A stretch of DNA of 64,000 bases, from contig NZ_BAABAL010000005.1 in NCBI RefSeq assembly GCF_039537405.1, positions 620,001-684,000 of the forward strand, written 5' to 3'. The notes under the pieces were generated by a model, which did not search any database, had not been told where the DNA came from, and was given only the letters and a program-made list of their open reading frames with translations. Of the stretch, positions 15,166-23,581 are shown piece after piece. The stretch is from Allokutzneria multivorans. GTDB lineage: Bacteria > Actinomycetota > Actinomycetes > Mycobacteriales > Pseudonocardiaceae. Numbering within the stretch: the first letter of the stretch is position 1; each line of letters starts with the position of its first letter. Both the position numbers and the translations under genes were made by a program.

Positions 15166-16959
15166 ATGACGATCGACCCCGCCACCTTCACCTCGGCGAC
15201 CAGCAGGCTGAACACCCCTTCCAGGCCCGCCCCCTCGGACCAGCCCGGGTGGAACACCCAGCGCGGCAGCTCGATGCCCTACCACCGCTACCGGCCGTTC
15301 GCGGAGCTCGTCGAGCCGATCGCGCTGGCCGACCGGAGCTGGCCGGACAAGGTCATCGACCGGGCGCCGCAGTGGTGCGCGGTGGACCTGCGCGACGGCA
15401 ACCAGGCGCTGATCGACCCGATGTCGCCCGCGCGCAAGCGGCGGATGTTCGACCTGCTCGTGCGCATGGGCTACAAGGAGATCGAGGTCGGTTTCCCGGC
15501 CGCGAGCCAGACCGACTTCGACTTCGTCCGCGAGATCATCACCGATGACGCCATCCCGGCGGACGTGACGATCCAGGTGCTGACGCAGAGCCGCGCGGAG
15601 CTGATCGAGCGCACCTTCCAGGCGCTGGAGGGCGCGCACAGCGCGATCGTGCACATCTACAACTCGACCTCGGTGCTGCAACGGCGCGTGGTGTTCAACT
15701 CCGACCGCGCGGGCATCATGAAGATCGCCACCGACGCCGCGCACCTGGTGCAGGAGCTGGCGGGCAAGCAGTCGGAGACGAACTTCCGGTTCGAGTACTC
15801 GCCGGAGTCCTACACGGGCACCGAGCTGAGCTACGCCGCCGAGGTGTGCAACGCGGTCACCGGGATCTGGCAGCCGACGCCGCAGAACCCGGCGATCATC
15901 AACCTCCCCGCCACGGTGGAGATGGCCACGCCCAACGTGTACGCGGACTCCATCGAGTGGATGCACCGCAACCTCGAGCGCCGCGACGCGGTGGTGCTGA
16001 GCCTGCACCCGCACAACGACCGGGGCACCGGTGTGGCCGCCGCGGAGCTGGGCTACCAGGCCGGGGCCGACCGCATCGAGGGCTGCCTGTTCGGCAACGG
16101 CGAGCGCACCGGCAACGTGTGCCTGGTGACCCTGGCGATGAACCTGTTCAGCCAGGGCGTCGACCCGCAGATCGACCTCTCCGACATCGACGAGGTCCGC
16201 CGCACCGTCGAGTACTGCAACCAGCTGGTCGTTCCCGAGCGGCACCCCTACGGCGGCGACCTGGTCTACACGGCGTTCTCCGGAAGCCACCAGGACGCGA
16301 TCAAGAAGGGCTTCGAGGCCCTGGAGCGCGCGGCCAAGGCCGCGGGCGAGCACGTGGACGACTTCCCGTGGGAGGTCCCCTACCTGCCGATCGACCCGAA
16401 GGACGTCGGCCGCAGCTACGAGGCCGTGATCCGGGTGAACTCGCAGTCCGGCAAGGGCGGCGTCGCCTACGTGATGAAGGCGGAGCACCAGCTGGACCTG
16501 CCGAGGCGGCTGCAGGTCGAGTTCTCCAAGCTCGTCCAGGAGGTCACCGACAACGAGGGCGGCGAGATCGACCCGAAGGGCATCTGGGACGTCTTCGCCA
16601 CGGAGTACCTGGACCGCGTCGCCCCCGTGCGCCTCGTCCGGCACCGCCTGTCCGACGACGGCCAGGGCCACGACGAGATCGAGGCCGTTGTCCGCGTCGA
16701 GGACGAGGACCACGAGGTCAGCGGTCGCGGCAACGGCCCGATCGCGGCGTTCGTGGACGCGCTGGCCACCGTGGGCTACGACGTGCGCGTGCTGGACTAC
16801 GCCGAGCACGCCATGTCCGCGGGTGATGACGCCCGCGCCGCGGCCTACGTAGAGACCACCATCGGCGACCGCGTCCTCTGGGGCGTTGGCGTGGACGGCT
16901 CGATCGTCACCGCGTCGCTGCGCGCGGTCCTCTCCGCCGTGAACCGCGCCTTCCGCTAG
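15166..16959 (+). CDS. leuA: 2-isopropylmalate synthase
   Basis: 597 residues. It condenses 2-ketoisovalerate with acetyl-CoA, the first committed step of leucine synthesis. Residues ~65-340 form the HMGL-like TIM barrel with 'CAVDLRDGNQALIDPMSP', 'GYKEIEVGFPAASQTDFDFVR' and the metal-binding 'HPHNDRGTG'. The LeuA dimer/regulatory domain (leucine feedback) occupies the C-terminal ~130 residues. ATG 15166 is chosen because GGAG lies upstream and 'MPYHRYRPF' falls at the position typical of the actinobacterial long form; an upstream in-frame extension would cross the leader and hairpin. It is preceded by a leader peptide/attenuator and followed by a perfect terminator. Confidence 0.96.
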   Translation: MTIDPATFTSATSRLNTPSRPAPSDQPGWNTQRGSSMPYHRYRPFAELVEPIALADRSWPDKVIDRAPQWCAVDLRDGNQALIDPMSPARKRRMFDLLVRMGYKEIEVGFPAASQTDFDFVREIITDDAIPADVTIQVLTQSRAELIERTFQALEGAHSAIVHIYNSTSVLQRRVVFNSDRAGIMKIATDAAHLVQELAGKQSETNFRFEYSPESYTGTELSYAAEVCNAVTGIWQPTPQNPAIINLPATVEMATPNVYADSIEWMHRNLERRDAVVLSLHPHNDRGTGVAAAELGYQAGADRIEGCLFGNGERTGNVCLVTLAMNLFSQGVDPQIDLSDIDEVRRTVEYCNQLVVPERHPYGGDLVYTAFSGSHQDAIKKGFEALERAAKAAGEHVDDFPWEVPYLPIDPKDVGRSYEAVIRVNSQSGKGGVAYVMKAEHQLDLPRRLQVEFSKLVQEVTDNEGGEIDPKGIWDVFATEYLDRVAPVRLVRHRLSDDGQGHDEIEAVVRVEDEDHEVSGRGNGPIAAFVDALATVGYDVRVLDYAEHAMSAGDDARAAAYVETTIGDRVLWGVGVDGSIVTASLRAVLSAVNRAFR

Positions 16960-16968
16960 CCCGGGTGT

Positions 16969-17005
16969 CCCACCGTTCGCGGGCATTGAGTCCGCGAACG
17001 GTGGG
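16969..17005 (+). terminator. Perfect 14-bp hairpin terminator after leuA
   Basis: CCCACCGTTCGCGG (16969-16982) pairs with CCGCGAACGGTGGG (16992-17005), loop GCATTGAGT. It lies 9 nt after the leuA stop and 12 nt before the topoisomerase start. Confidence 0.85.
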
Positions 17006-17017
17006 TACTAGCCCGGA

Positions 17018-18067
17018 GTGCGGTTGCGGCGGAGTGATCCCAGCGGTCCTGGACTGACCAGGAAGCGGTGCGGGCGCGGTTTCCGGTACTTCGACCGCCA
17101 CGGTCCCGTCGACGACCCCGAGGTCGTGCGGCGGGTCAAGGAGCTGGTGATCCCGCCCGCCTGGCAGGACGTGTGGATCTGCGCGGCGCCCAACGGGCAC
17201 ATCCAGGCCGTCGGGGTCGACGAGGCCGGGCGCAAGCAGTACCTCTACCACCCCTCGTGGACCGAGCGCCGCGGCTCGGAGAAGTTCGATCGCGTGCTCA
17301 AGCTCGGCGCGCGCATGCCGAAGGTGCGCGAGGAGATCGCGAAGCGGCTCGACACCGAGGGTTTGACCAAGGACCGGGTGCTCTCGGCCTCGGTGCGGAT
17401 GTTGGAGCTGGGCGCGTTCCGGGCGGGCGGGCACGCCTACGCCAAGGAGAACGGCAGCTTCGGGCTCTCGACGCTGCTGCGCGAGCACGTGACGCTGCGG
17501 AAGGGCCGCGTCCGGATGCGCTACGTCGCCAAGGGCGGGCAGGACCGCGATGTGGTGATCGACGACGAACAGGTGTGCGACGTGGTTCGCGGACTGCTTC
17601 GGAGGCGTGACCGAAATCCGGAACTACTGTCCTATTGGGACGGTCAGCGATGGCACAACGTGCGCTCTCCGGATATCAACGACCACATCCGCGAGATCAC
17701 CGGAGGTCCATTCACGGCGAAAGATCTCAGAACGTGGAATGGCACGGTGCTGGCGGCGATCGCGCTGGCAGCGGGCCCGCGACCGGATACGAAACGCGGT
17801 CGGCAACGCGCTGTGACCGCGGCGATGCGTGAAGTGTCGGAGGAGCTGGGAAACACACCGGCCGTGTGTCGCAAATCCTATGTGGACCCGTATGTGATCG
17901 ATGCCTTCGAGCACGGAATTCCGACGGGCAGTAGAGTGCTGCGAGGCGGTTCGGCGGAACTCGAGTCGAGCGACACCGGGAACGACGCCAGGAACAGGGT
18001 GGACCGCGCGGTGCTGGCACTGCTGCGCAGGGCTCGTCAGGAGCTGGACCCACCGAGCACCATCTGA
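17018..18067 (+). CDS. DNA topoisomerase IB (poxvirus/bacterial type)
   Basis: 349 residues. It relaxes supercoils through a 3'-phosphotyrosyl intermediate without ATP. The N-terminal domain has 'GFRYFDRHGPVDDPEVVRR' and 'LVIPPAWQDVWICAAPNGHIQA'. The catalytic domain includes 'RMLELGAFRAGGHAYAKENGSFGLSTL' (Arg), 'LRTWNGTVLAAIAL' (Arg) and the nucleophilic Tyr in 'CRKSYVDPYVIDAF' near residue 290. The length is normal for bacterial TopIB. The GTG start lies just after the leuA terminator. Bases after about 17570 show a slightly lower third-position GC than the rest. Confidence 0.92.
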   Translation: MRLRRSDPSGPGLTRKRCGRGFRYFDRHGPVDDPEVVRRVKELVIPPAWQDVWICAAPNGHIQAVGVDEAGRKQYLYHPSWTERRGSEKFDRVLKLGARMPKVREEIAKRLDTEGLTKDRVLSASVRMLELGAFRAGGHAYAKENGSFGLSTLLREHVTLRKGRVRMRYVAKGGQDRDVVIDDEQVCDVVRGLLRRRDRNPELLSYWDGQRWHNVRSPDINDHIREITGGPFTAKDLRTWNGTVLAAIALAAGPRPDTKRGRQRAVTAAMREVSEELGNTPAVCRKSYVDPYVIDAFEHGIPTGSRVLRGGSAELESSDTGNDARNRVDRAVLALLRRARQELDPPSTI

Positions 18068-18130
18068 GGACTTCCTGAAGATGTCCGCGTGGCAGATGCC
18101 CCGCGGCCGACGTGAGGCGTTACTGGAATC

Positions 18131-18736
18131 GTGTCCTTCGCCCAGGCCCCGGAGCTGGCGCTGCTGATGATGTTCATCATCGCGGCCGTGCCGCTGTTGC
18201 CGACCGAAGCCGCCGTCATCGGCTGCGCGGTCCTGGCGGCCAACGGCGAGGTGCACCTGGTCACGGTGATCCTCGTGGCCACGGCGGGCTGCCTGGCTTC
18301 GGACCTGTTCAACTACTCGATCGGCAGCAGGCTCGGCATGCGCGCGGTCAAGCGCTTCGAGTCCAAGCCGCGCACCGCCGCCGCGCTGGGCTGGCTGCGC
18401 AGGCAGCTGGACAACCGGGGCGAGCCGATGATGGTGGCCGGGCGGTTCATCCCCGGCGGCGGCATCGTCGGCGCGGTGTTCGCCGGCGCGTTCCGGATGG
18501 GCATGCCGAGGTTCCTGCCGGTGGCCACGATCGGCTCCGCGCTGTGGTCCACCTACGCGACGCTCATCGGCTACACCGGAGGCCAGCTGATCTCCGAGCC
18601 GTTCGTCGCCATCGCGCTGTCGATCGGGATGACCGTGCTGGTCAGCCTGCCGATCGGCTACGCGGTGAAGCGCGCGCAGGCCAAGGACGCGGTGCGCGAG
18701 CGCGCTGCCGCGGACTACCGCTCCGGCGCCTTCTGA
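18131..18736 (+). CDS. DedA / VTT-domain membrane protein
   Basis: 201 residues, polytopic. It carries the VTT (SNARE-associated/DedA) core: 'VATAGCLASDLFNYSIGSRLG' with its membrane-re-entrant Asp, then 'RFIPGGGIVGAVFAGAFRMGMPRFL', the conserved [FY]xPGxR-like arginine/glycine loop. DedA proteins act in undecaprenyl phosphate or phospholipid translocation and membrane homeostasis. The GTG start has no strong ribosome binding site. The 3' end overlaps the convergent aldolase gene by 22 nt. Confidence 0.85.
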   Translation: MSFAQAPELALLMMFIIAAVPLLPTEAAVIGCAVLAANGEVHLVTVILVATAGCLASDLFNYSIGSRLGMRAVKRFESKPRTAAALGWLRRQLDNRGEPMMVAGRFIPGGGIVGAVFAGAFRMGMPRFLPVATIGSALWSTYATLIGYTGGQLISEPFVAIALSIGMTVLVSLPIGYAVKRAQAKDAVRERAAADYRSGAF

Positions 18737-19362
18737 CCGTAGGTCGACAGCCGATCGACCGCCTCGGCCATCCGCTCCTCCCCCAGCACACGAGGCAGCA
18801 GGCCCGCCGACTGCACGCGCAGGGCCACATCGCACAGCCATTCCAAGTACTTCGCGCGCTCGTAGGCGTCATCGAGGCTGCCGCCGAGAACCACGGCGCC
18901 GTGGTTGGCGAGCAGGCACGCGGTGCGCTCGGTCATCGCCACGCACATGTTCTCCGCGAGCTCCGGGCTGCCGTAGAGCGCGTAAGGCGCCACGCGCACG
19001 CTCCCGCCGAACAGGCCGAGGTAGTAGTGCACCGGCGGCACCTCGTCGACCAGGCAGGACAGCGCGGTCGCGGCGACGGAGTGCGTGTGCACGACCGCAC
19101 CGGGCATGGACTGGAGGTAGGCGGCGGAGTGCATCGGCAGCTCGCTCGTCGGCTTGAGCGGCGAGTCCACCAGCGTGCCGTCCAGCTCGCACACGGACAC
19201 CAGCTCCGGCGTCAGCGCGTCGTAGGACAGCCCGCTCGGCGTGATCGCGATCAGCTCGCCCTTGCGCACGCTGATGTTGCCCGCCGTGCCCACGACCAGT
19301 CCCTCGGAGGCCATGAGGCGGCAGACGCGGACGACGGCTTCGCGTTCCTCTTGCAGCAGCAC
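18715..19362 (-). CDS. class II aldolase/adducin family protein (L-fuculose-phosphate aldolase-like)
   Basis: 215 residues from the GTG at 19362, the normal fuculose aldolase length. Zn-binding class II aldolase: 'GLVVGTAGNISVRKGE' near 18-33, 'ITPSGLSYDAL', the catalytic Glu region 'PTSELPMHSAAY' near 70, the metal pair 'VVHTHS' near 90 and a third His in 'LLANHGAVVLGGSLDDAY' near 150. It should cleave a sugar-1-phosphate to DHAP and an aldehyde; the exact substrate is open. A longer in-frame extension upstream overlaps the terminator and is unlikely. Confidence 0.85.
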   Translation of the reverse strand: MLLQEEREAVVRVCRLMASEGLVVGTAGNISVRKGELIAITPSGLSYDALTPELVSVCELDGTLVDSPLKPTSELPMHSAAYLQSMPGAVVHTHSVAATALSCLVDEVPPVHYYLGLFGGSVRVAPYALYGSPELAENMCVAMTERTACLLANHGAVVLGGSLDDAYERAKYLEWLCDVALRVQSAGLLPRVLGEERMAEAVDRLSTYGQKAPER

Positions 19363-19380
19363 GCGTCCCAGTATGCGAAA

Positions 19381-19412
19381 GAACGGCCGCCGAGTGTCCT
19401 CGACGGCCGTTC
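19381..19412 (-). terminator. Hairpin terminator after GH25 lysozyme
   Basis: GAACGGCCG (19381-19389) pairs with CGGCCGTTC (19404-19412), with an inner CCGAG/CTCG extension. On the minus strand it lies 17 nt after the lysozyme stop and is followed by TTTC. Confidence 0.75.
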
Positions 19413-19429
19413 CGTTGCCGAACCGCAGA

Positions 19430-20305
19430 TCAGCCGTTGGCCAGAGCCACCAGGCGGTCGTGCGCGCCGTTGAAGGAGTTCTGGTCGATCGGCGTCTCGG
19501 AGTACTGCCAGATCGTGTAGAAGCCCCACTTGTGCGGCAGCGTGCCGACGGAGGCCGCGTAGCGCGCGACCCACAGCGGGTTGGTGCTGCTGAAGTCACC
19601 GAGGTTGCCGGTGCACTGCGACCACCAGCTGGTGCTGGTGTAGATCATCGGGTAGCGACCGGTGCGGTTCTTGTAGGTGTTGCTGAAGTCCCGGATCCAG
19701 TTGACCATCCCCTGCTGGCTCAGCCCGTAACAGGTCGCGCCGTAGGGGTTGTACTCGATGTCCAGGGCGCCGGGCAGGGTCCTCCCGTCCCGGGACCAGC
19801 CGCCGCCGTTGTTGACGAAGTAGTTCGCCTGGACGGCGCCGCTGGACTTGTTCGGCAACGCGAAGTGGTACGAGCCGCGGATCATGCCGATGTTGTAGGA
19901 ACCGTTGTACTGCTGGGCGAAGTACGGGTTCTTGTACCCGGTGCCCTCGGTGGCCTTGACGTAGGCGAACCGCTTGCCCGCGTTCCACTGGGCTTGCCAG
20001 TTCACGTTGCCCTGGTGGCCGCTGACGTCGATCCCGGCGACCGCGGCGCGCGTCTCCGCGTCCGCGGGCACGGGATCGGTGAGGCTGCGGGCGCGCTCGG
20101 CGGAGACGCCCTCGTGCTTGGCGATCTGCGAACCCATCGGTGTATCGCCCTCAGTGGCGTCACCTCCGGAGGTTTCGCCGATCGGGGTGTCGGGGTTGCC
20201 GATCAGTGGGTCGGCCCCGGCGGGGGCCACCGCGCCGAATCCGAGCGCCGCGACCAGCGCGGCGGCGGTGACGACGGATCGTGCTGCTCGCACGGTGATG
20301 GACAT
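19430..20305 (-). CDS. secreted GH25 lysozyme (muramidase)
   Basis: 291 residues. A signal peptide (~1-31, 'VVTAAALVAALGFGAVAPAGA') is followed by a ~55-residue linker and a GH25 domain from ~90 to the end: 'GIDVSGHQGNVNW' (catalytic-face Asp), 'FAYVKATEGTGYKNPYF', the DxE motif 'ALDIEYNP' near 190 and the terminal 'WGFYTIWQYS'. It hydrolyses the beta-1,4 MurNAc-GlcNAc bond; the layout matches Cellosyl-type actinomycete muramidases acting on self or foreign walls. It is a single gene flanked by terminators on both sides, with a terminator-like hairpin about 85 nt upstream. Confidence 0.93.
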   Translation of the reverse strand: MSITVRAARSVVTAAALVAALGFGAVAPAGADPLIGNPDTPIGETSGGDATEGDTPMGSQIAKHEGVSAERARSLTDPVPADAETRAAVAGIDVSGHQGNVNWQAQWNAGKRFAYVKATEGTGYKNPYFAQQYNGSYNIGMIRGSYHFALPNKSSGAVQANYFVNNGGGWSRDGRTLPGALDIEYNPYGATCYGLSQQGMVNWIRDFSNTYKNRTGRYPMIYTSTSWWSQCTGNLGDFSSTNPLWVARYAASVGTLPHKWGFYTIWQYSETPIDQNSFNGAHDRLVALANG

Positions 20306-20390
20306 GCTTCAGCCCTCTTTCGTCCGTTGCAGGGGTGCGGGTGGAGGCAGGGCCACCCACCGGACTGAGGCGATGGTCACAAATCGGGCT

Positions 20391-20413
20391 AAAAAACCGC
20401 TGACATCCAGCGG
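20391..20413 (-). terminator. Intrinsic terminator with T6 tract upstream of the lysozyme gene
   Basis: On the minus strand CCGCTG-GATGT-CAGCGG is followed directly by TTTTTT (plus-strand A run 20391-20396), the only textbook rho-independent terminator with a long U tract that I noticed here. It lies ~100 nt downstream of the dpp operon stop and 86 nt upstream of the lysozyme start. It is either a back-up dpp terminator or a 5'-leader element. Confidence 0.75.
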
Positions 20414-20457
20414 GAGTTTCGCGGAATTCCCCTGATCAGGCGGTACGCGCACGAGAA

Positions 20458-20481
20458 GGGGGCGCCCTTTCGGACGCCCCC
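20458..20481 (-). terminator. Hairpin terminator after the dpp operon
   Basis: GGGGGCG (20458-20464) pairs with CGCCCCC (20475-20481), 10-nt loop. It is located 27 nt after the stop of the last ABC gene. Confidence 0.7.
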
Positions 20482-20508
20482 TCGACTCCGTTCAGCGGAC
20501 GTCAGGCC

Positions 20509-21639
20509 TCAGATGACCTCGGTCACAGAGGCCGGTCCCGCAGCGCTGATGTCCGGCGAGATCGTGTCGTTGACCTCGACCAGCTCCGGCTCCACCGCGT
20601 GCGGCTGGATCTTGCCGTCGCGGATGTCCTCGGCCCAGTGGCAGGCGACCTTGTGCCCCGCCGAAGATCCGCTTGCGGGATCGAGCGTCGACACGGCGAG
20701 TTCGCGCAACACAGGTCTTTCGGTGTCGCACTTGCCCGGCTGCCGCCAAGGACAGCGGGTGTGGAAACGGCAGCCCGTCGGCGGCGCGGCGGGCGAGGGC
20801 AGGTCGCCGGTGAGCAGGATGCGCTCGCGGCGGTCCTCCAGCTCCGGGTCGGGCACCGGGACCGCCGACAGCAGCGCCCGCGTGTACGGGTGCAGCGGCT
20901 CGGCGTAGAGCCCGTCGGAGGTGGCCTCCTCGACCAGCCCGCCCAGGTACATCACGCCGACCCGGTCGGCGATGTGGCGCACCACCGCGAGGTCGTGCGC
21001 GATCACCAGGTAGGTCAGCCCGAACTCGACCTGGAGGTCCTCCAGCAGGTTCACCACCTGGGCCTGCACGGACACGTCGAGCGCGGAGACCGGCTCGTCG
21101 GCCACGATGAGGTCCGGGTTCACCGACAGCGACCTGGCGATGCCGATGCGCTGGCGCTGACCGCCGGAGAACTCGTGCGGGTACTTGCGCAGTGCCGTCG
21201 ACGGCAGGCCCACGGCGGAGAGCAGCTCGCGCAGCCGCTTCGCCGTGGACTCCTTGCCCTTGTCGAGATCGTGCGCGCGCAGCCCCTCCACGAGGATGGA
21301 CTCCACCGACTGCCTGGGGTCCAAGGAGGACAACGGGTCCTGGAACACCATCTGCATGCGGCGCCGCATCCTGCGCAGCGGCTCGCCCTTCATGGTGGAC
21401 AGGTCGTTGCCGTCGAAGAGGACCTTGCCGCCGGTGGGCTCGGTCAGCCGGAGCATCGCGCGGCCCAGGGTGGACTTGCCGCAGCCGGACTCGCCGACCA
21501 GGCCGTAGGTCTCGCCCTTGCGGATCTCCAGGTCGACCCCGTCCACCGCGTAGACGTAGCCGACGGTCCGGTCGAGCACGACGCCGCGCTTGATCGGGAA
21601 GTGCACCTTCATGTCCTGGACGCTGACCAGGGTGCTCAT
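20509..21639 (-). CDS. dipeptide/oligopeptide ABC transporter ATP-binding protein (DppF/OppF-like)
   Basis: 376 residues. It powers peptide import with its DppD-type partner. Walker A 'GLVGESGCGKSTLGRA' is near 45, the signature 'FSGGQRQRIGIARSL' near 165 and Walker B 'LIVADEPVSALD' after it. The OppD/F C-terminal extension has the Cys-rich 'GCRFHTRCPW' and 'CDTERP' near 305-325, then a ~50-residue variable acidic tail. ATG 21639 overlaps the preceding ATPase gene by 4 nt. It is the last gene of a five-gene operon. Confidence 0.92.
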   Translation of the reverse strand: MSTLVSVQDMKVHFPIKRGVVLDRTVGYVYAVDGVDLEIRKGETYGLVGESGCGKSTLGRAMLRLTEPTGGKVLFDGNDLSTMKGEPLRRMRRRMQMVFQDPLSSLDPRQSVESILVEGLRAHDLDKGKESTAKRLRELLSAVGLPSTALRKYPHEFSGGQRQRIGIARSLSVNPDLIVADEPVSALDVSVQAQVVNLLEDLQVEFGLTYLVIAHDLAVVRHIADRVGVMYLGGLVEEATSDGLYAEPLHPYTRALLSAVPVPDPELEDRRERILLTGDLPSPAAPPTGCRFHTRCPWRQPGKCDTERPVLRELAVSTLDPASGSSAGHKVACHWAEDIRDGKIQPHAVEPELVEVNDTISPDISAAGPASVTEVI

Positions 21640-22622
21640 GCGGACACCTCCTGCTCCTGCTCGACGGGGTTGTGGCAGCGCAGCAGGCGGCCGTTGTCGG
21701 CCTCCATCACCGGTGTCGTCTCGACGCAGGTATCCAGCGCGTTGGGGCAGCGCGGGGCGAAGGCGCAGGCGTTGGTCCACGGGATGTTGTCCGCGACCGA
21801 GCCCTTGATCGGCACCAGTCGCTCCCCGCGCGGCGCGTCGAGCCTGGGGATCGAGGCCAGCAGACCGTGCGTGTAGGGGTGCCTCGGCCGCTTGAACAGC
21901 TCGTGCCGCCGCGCCCGCTCCACCACCCGCCCGCCGTAGAGCACGTTGACCTCGTCGCACAGCCCGGCGACGACGCCGAGGTCGTGGGTGATCATCACCA
22001 GCGCGGTCTCGGTGTCCTGCACCAGTTCCGCGAGCAGCGCCAGGATCTGCGCCTGGATGGTGACGTCCAGCGCCGTGGTCGGCTCGTCGGCGATGAGCAG
22101 CCTCGGCTTGCAGGCCAGCGCCATCGCGATGAGCGCGCGCTGGCGCATCCCGCCGGAGAGCTGGTGCGGGTACTCGCTGAGCCGCCGCGTCGGGTCCGGG
22201 ATGCCGACCTTGTCCAGCAGGTCAGCGGCGTGCGGCTGGGCGGCCTTGCGGCTCATCCCCCGGTGCCGCTCCAGCACCTCGGTGACCTGGAGCCCGATCG
22301 GGATGACCGGGTTCAGCGAGGACAGCGGGTCCTGGAAGACCATGCCGAGATCGCGACCACGGCGGTCGCGCATCTGCTTGTCGGACAAGGACAGCAGCTC
22401 GGTGCCCTCGAAGCGCACGGAGCCGGAGATCTTCGGGCCGCGCCGTGGCAGCAGACCCATGATCGCCAGTGAGGTGACCGACTTGCCGCAGCCGGACTCA
22501 CCGACCAGCCCGACCGTCTGGCCGGGCTCCACGTCGAAGCTGACGCCGTCGACAGCGGTGAAGGGCTCCTCGCCCTTGCGCTGGAACACGACGCTGAGAT
22601 CGCGAACCTCAAGCAGTGCCAA
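21636..22622 (-). CDS. dipeptide/oligopeptide ABC transporter ATP-binding protein (DppD/OppD-like)
   Basis: 328 residues. Walker A 'GLVGESGCGKSVTSLAI', signature 'LSGGMRQRALIAMALA', Walker B 'LLIADEPTTALDVTIQ' and the peptide-transporter tail 'CAFAPRCPNALDTC' near 280-295. It forms the ATPase heterodimer with the product of the overlapping downstream gene. It begins 6 nt after the DppC-type permease stop. Confidence 0.92.
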   Translation of the reverse strand: MALLEVRDLSVVFQRKGEEPFTAVDGVSFDVEPGQTVGLVGESGCGKSVTSLAIMGLLPRRGPKISGSVRFEGTELLSLSDKQMRDRRGRDLGMVFQDPLSSLNPVIPIGLQVTEVLERHRGMSRKAAQPHAADLLDKVGIPDPTRRLSEYPHQLSGGMRQRALIAMALACKPRLLIADEPTTALDVTIQAQILALLAELVQDTETALVMITHDLGVVAGLCDEVNVLYGGRVVERARRHELFKRPRHPYTHGLLASIPRLDAPRGERLVPIKGSVADNIPWTNACAFAPRCPNALDTCVETTPVMEADNGRLLRCHNPVEQEQEVSA

Positions 22623-22628
22623 GGGAAA

Positions 22629-23567
22629 TCACCGCCGGTTCTTCGGGTCGAGTGCCTCGCGCAGCGCCTCGCCCATCAGGGTGAAGCCGAGCGCGACCAC
22701 GATGATGCAGCCCGCGGGCCAGAACGCCAGGTTGGGGTGGCTGTCGAAGACCTGCTGCGAGGTGCCGAGCATCTGACCCCACTCCGGGACGGAGTCGTCG
22801 GGGTTGCCGAGGCCGAGGAAGGACAGCGCCGCCGCGTCGATGATCGCGACCGCGAGCACCAGGGTCGACTGCACGATGACCGGGCCGAGGGAGTTCGGCA
22901 GCATGTGCCGGAACACGATCGCGCCGGGCTTCACCCCGAGCGAGCGCGCGGCCAGCACGTGGTCGCTGTGCCGTTGCGCCAGCATCGATCCGCGCAGCAA
23001 CCGCGCGAAGATCGGCACCTGCACGATCGCGACGGCGACGATCACCGTGTAGATGTTCGGCGGCGAGAAGAGCACTCCGACCGAGACCGCGAGCAGCAGG
23101 CTCGGGATGGAGAGCATCACGTCGACCGCGCGCATGACCAGCGAGTCGACCCAGCCGCCGAGCGCACCGGCGAGGGTGCCCAGCACCAACCCGCCGATCA
23201 GCCCGAGGACGGTCGCGAGCACGCCGACCATCAGCGTCTGCTGCGAGCCGATCAGCAAGCGGGACAACAGGTCCCTGCCCTGGAGATCACCGCCGAGCGG
23301 GTGCCCCGCCTGGGCGGGCGGAATCTCGTTGCGCGCCTTGACGACCTGGTCGGCCAGCATCCGCTCGCCCGGGTCGTGCTGGGCCAGCAGCGGCGAGAGC
23401 AGGGCGACGAGCACGAACAGCGCGACGAGCACGGCGCCGATCAGGAACACCGGGTTCCTGCGGAGGCTGCGCCACGCGCTCGCGGCGAGGCTGACCCCGC
23501 TGTCGTCGGCCTTCTTCGCGGAGGAGGCGGCGAGCGCGTCCACGCGCTCCTTCTTGGTGGTGGTCAC
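22629..23567 (-). CDS. dipeptide/oligopeptide ABC transporter permease (DppC/OppC-like)
   Basis: 312 residues from the GTG at 23567, with GGAGAAGAA upstream. There is a cytoplasmic N-terminal tail of ~30 residues, then an OppC N-terminal helix ('VFLIGAVLVALFVLVALLSPLLA') and five further helices. 'HPLGGDLQGRDLLSRLLIGSQQTL' is the OppC signature and the EAA loop is 'LAARSLGVKPGAIVFRHMLPNSL'. It is the inner-membrane half-channel with the DppB-type partner 14 nt upstream. Confidence 0.9.
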   Translation of the reverse strand: MTTTKKERVDALAASSAKKADDSGVSLAASAWRSLRRNPVFLIGAVLVALFVLVALLSPLLAQHDPGERMLADQVVKARNEIPPAQAGHPLGGDLQGRDLLSRLLIGSQQTLMVGVLATVLGLIGGLVLGTLAGALGGWVDSLVMRAVDVMLSIPSLLLAVSVGVLFSPPNIYTVIVAVAIVQVPIFARLLRGSMLAQRHSDHVLAARSLGVKPGAIVFRHMLPNSLGPVIVQSTLVLAVAIIDAAALSFLGLGNPDDSVPEWGQMLGTSQQVFDSHPNLAFWPAGCIIVVALGFTLMGEALREALDPKNRR

Positions 23568-23581
23568 TTCTTCTCCTCCCC

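Noticed and set aside
20306..20420. c-di-AMP (ydaO-type) riboswitch upstream of the lysozyme gene
   Set aside because: Expected from other actinobacterial wall hydrolases, but the conserved core sequences could not be found; only a terminator hairpin is present.
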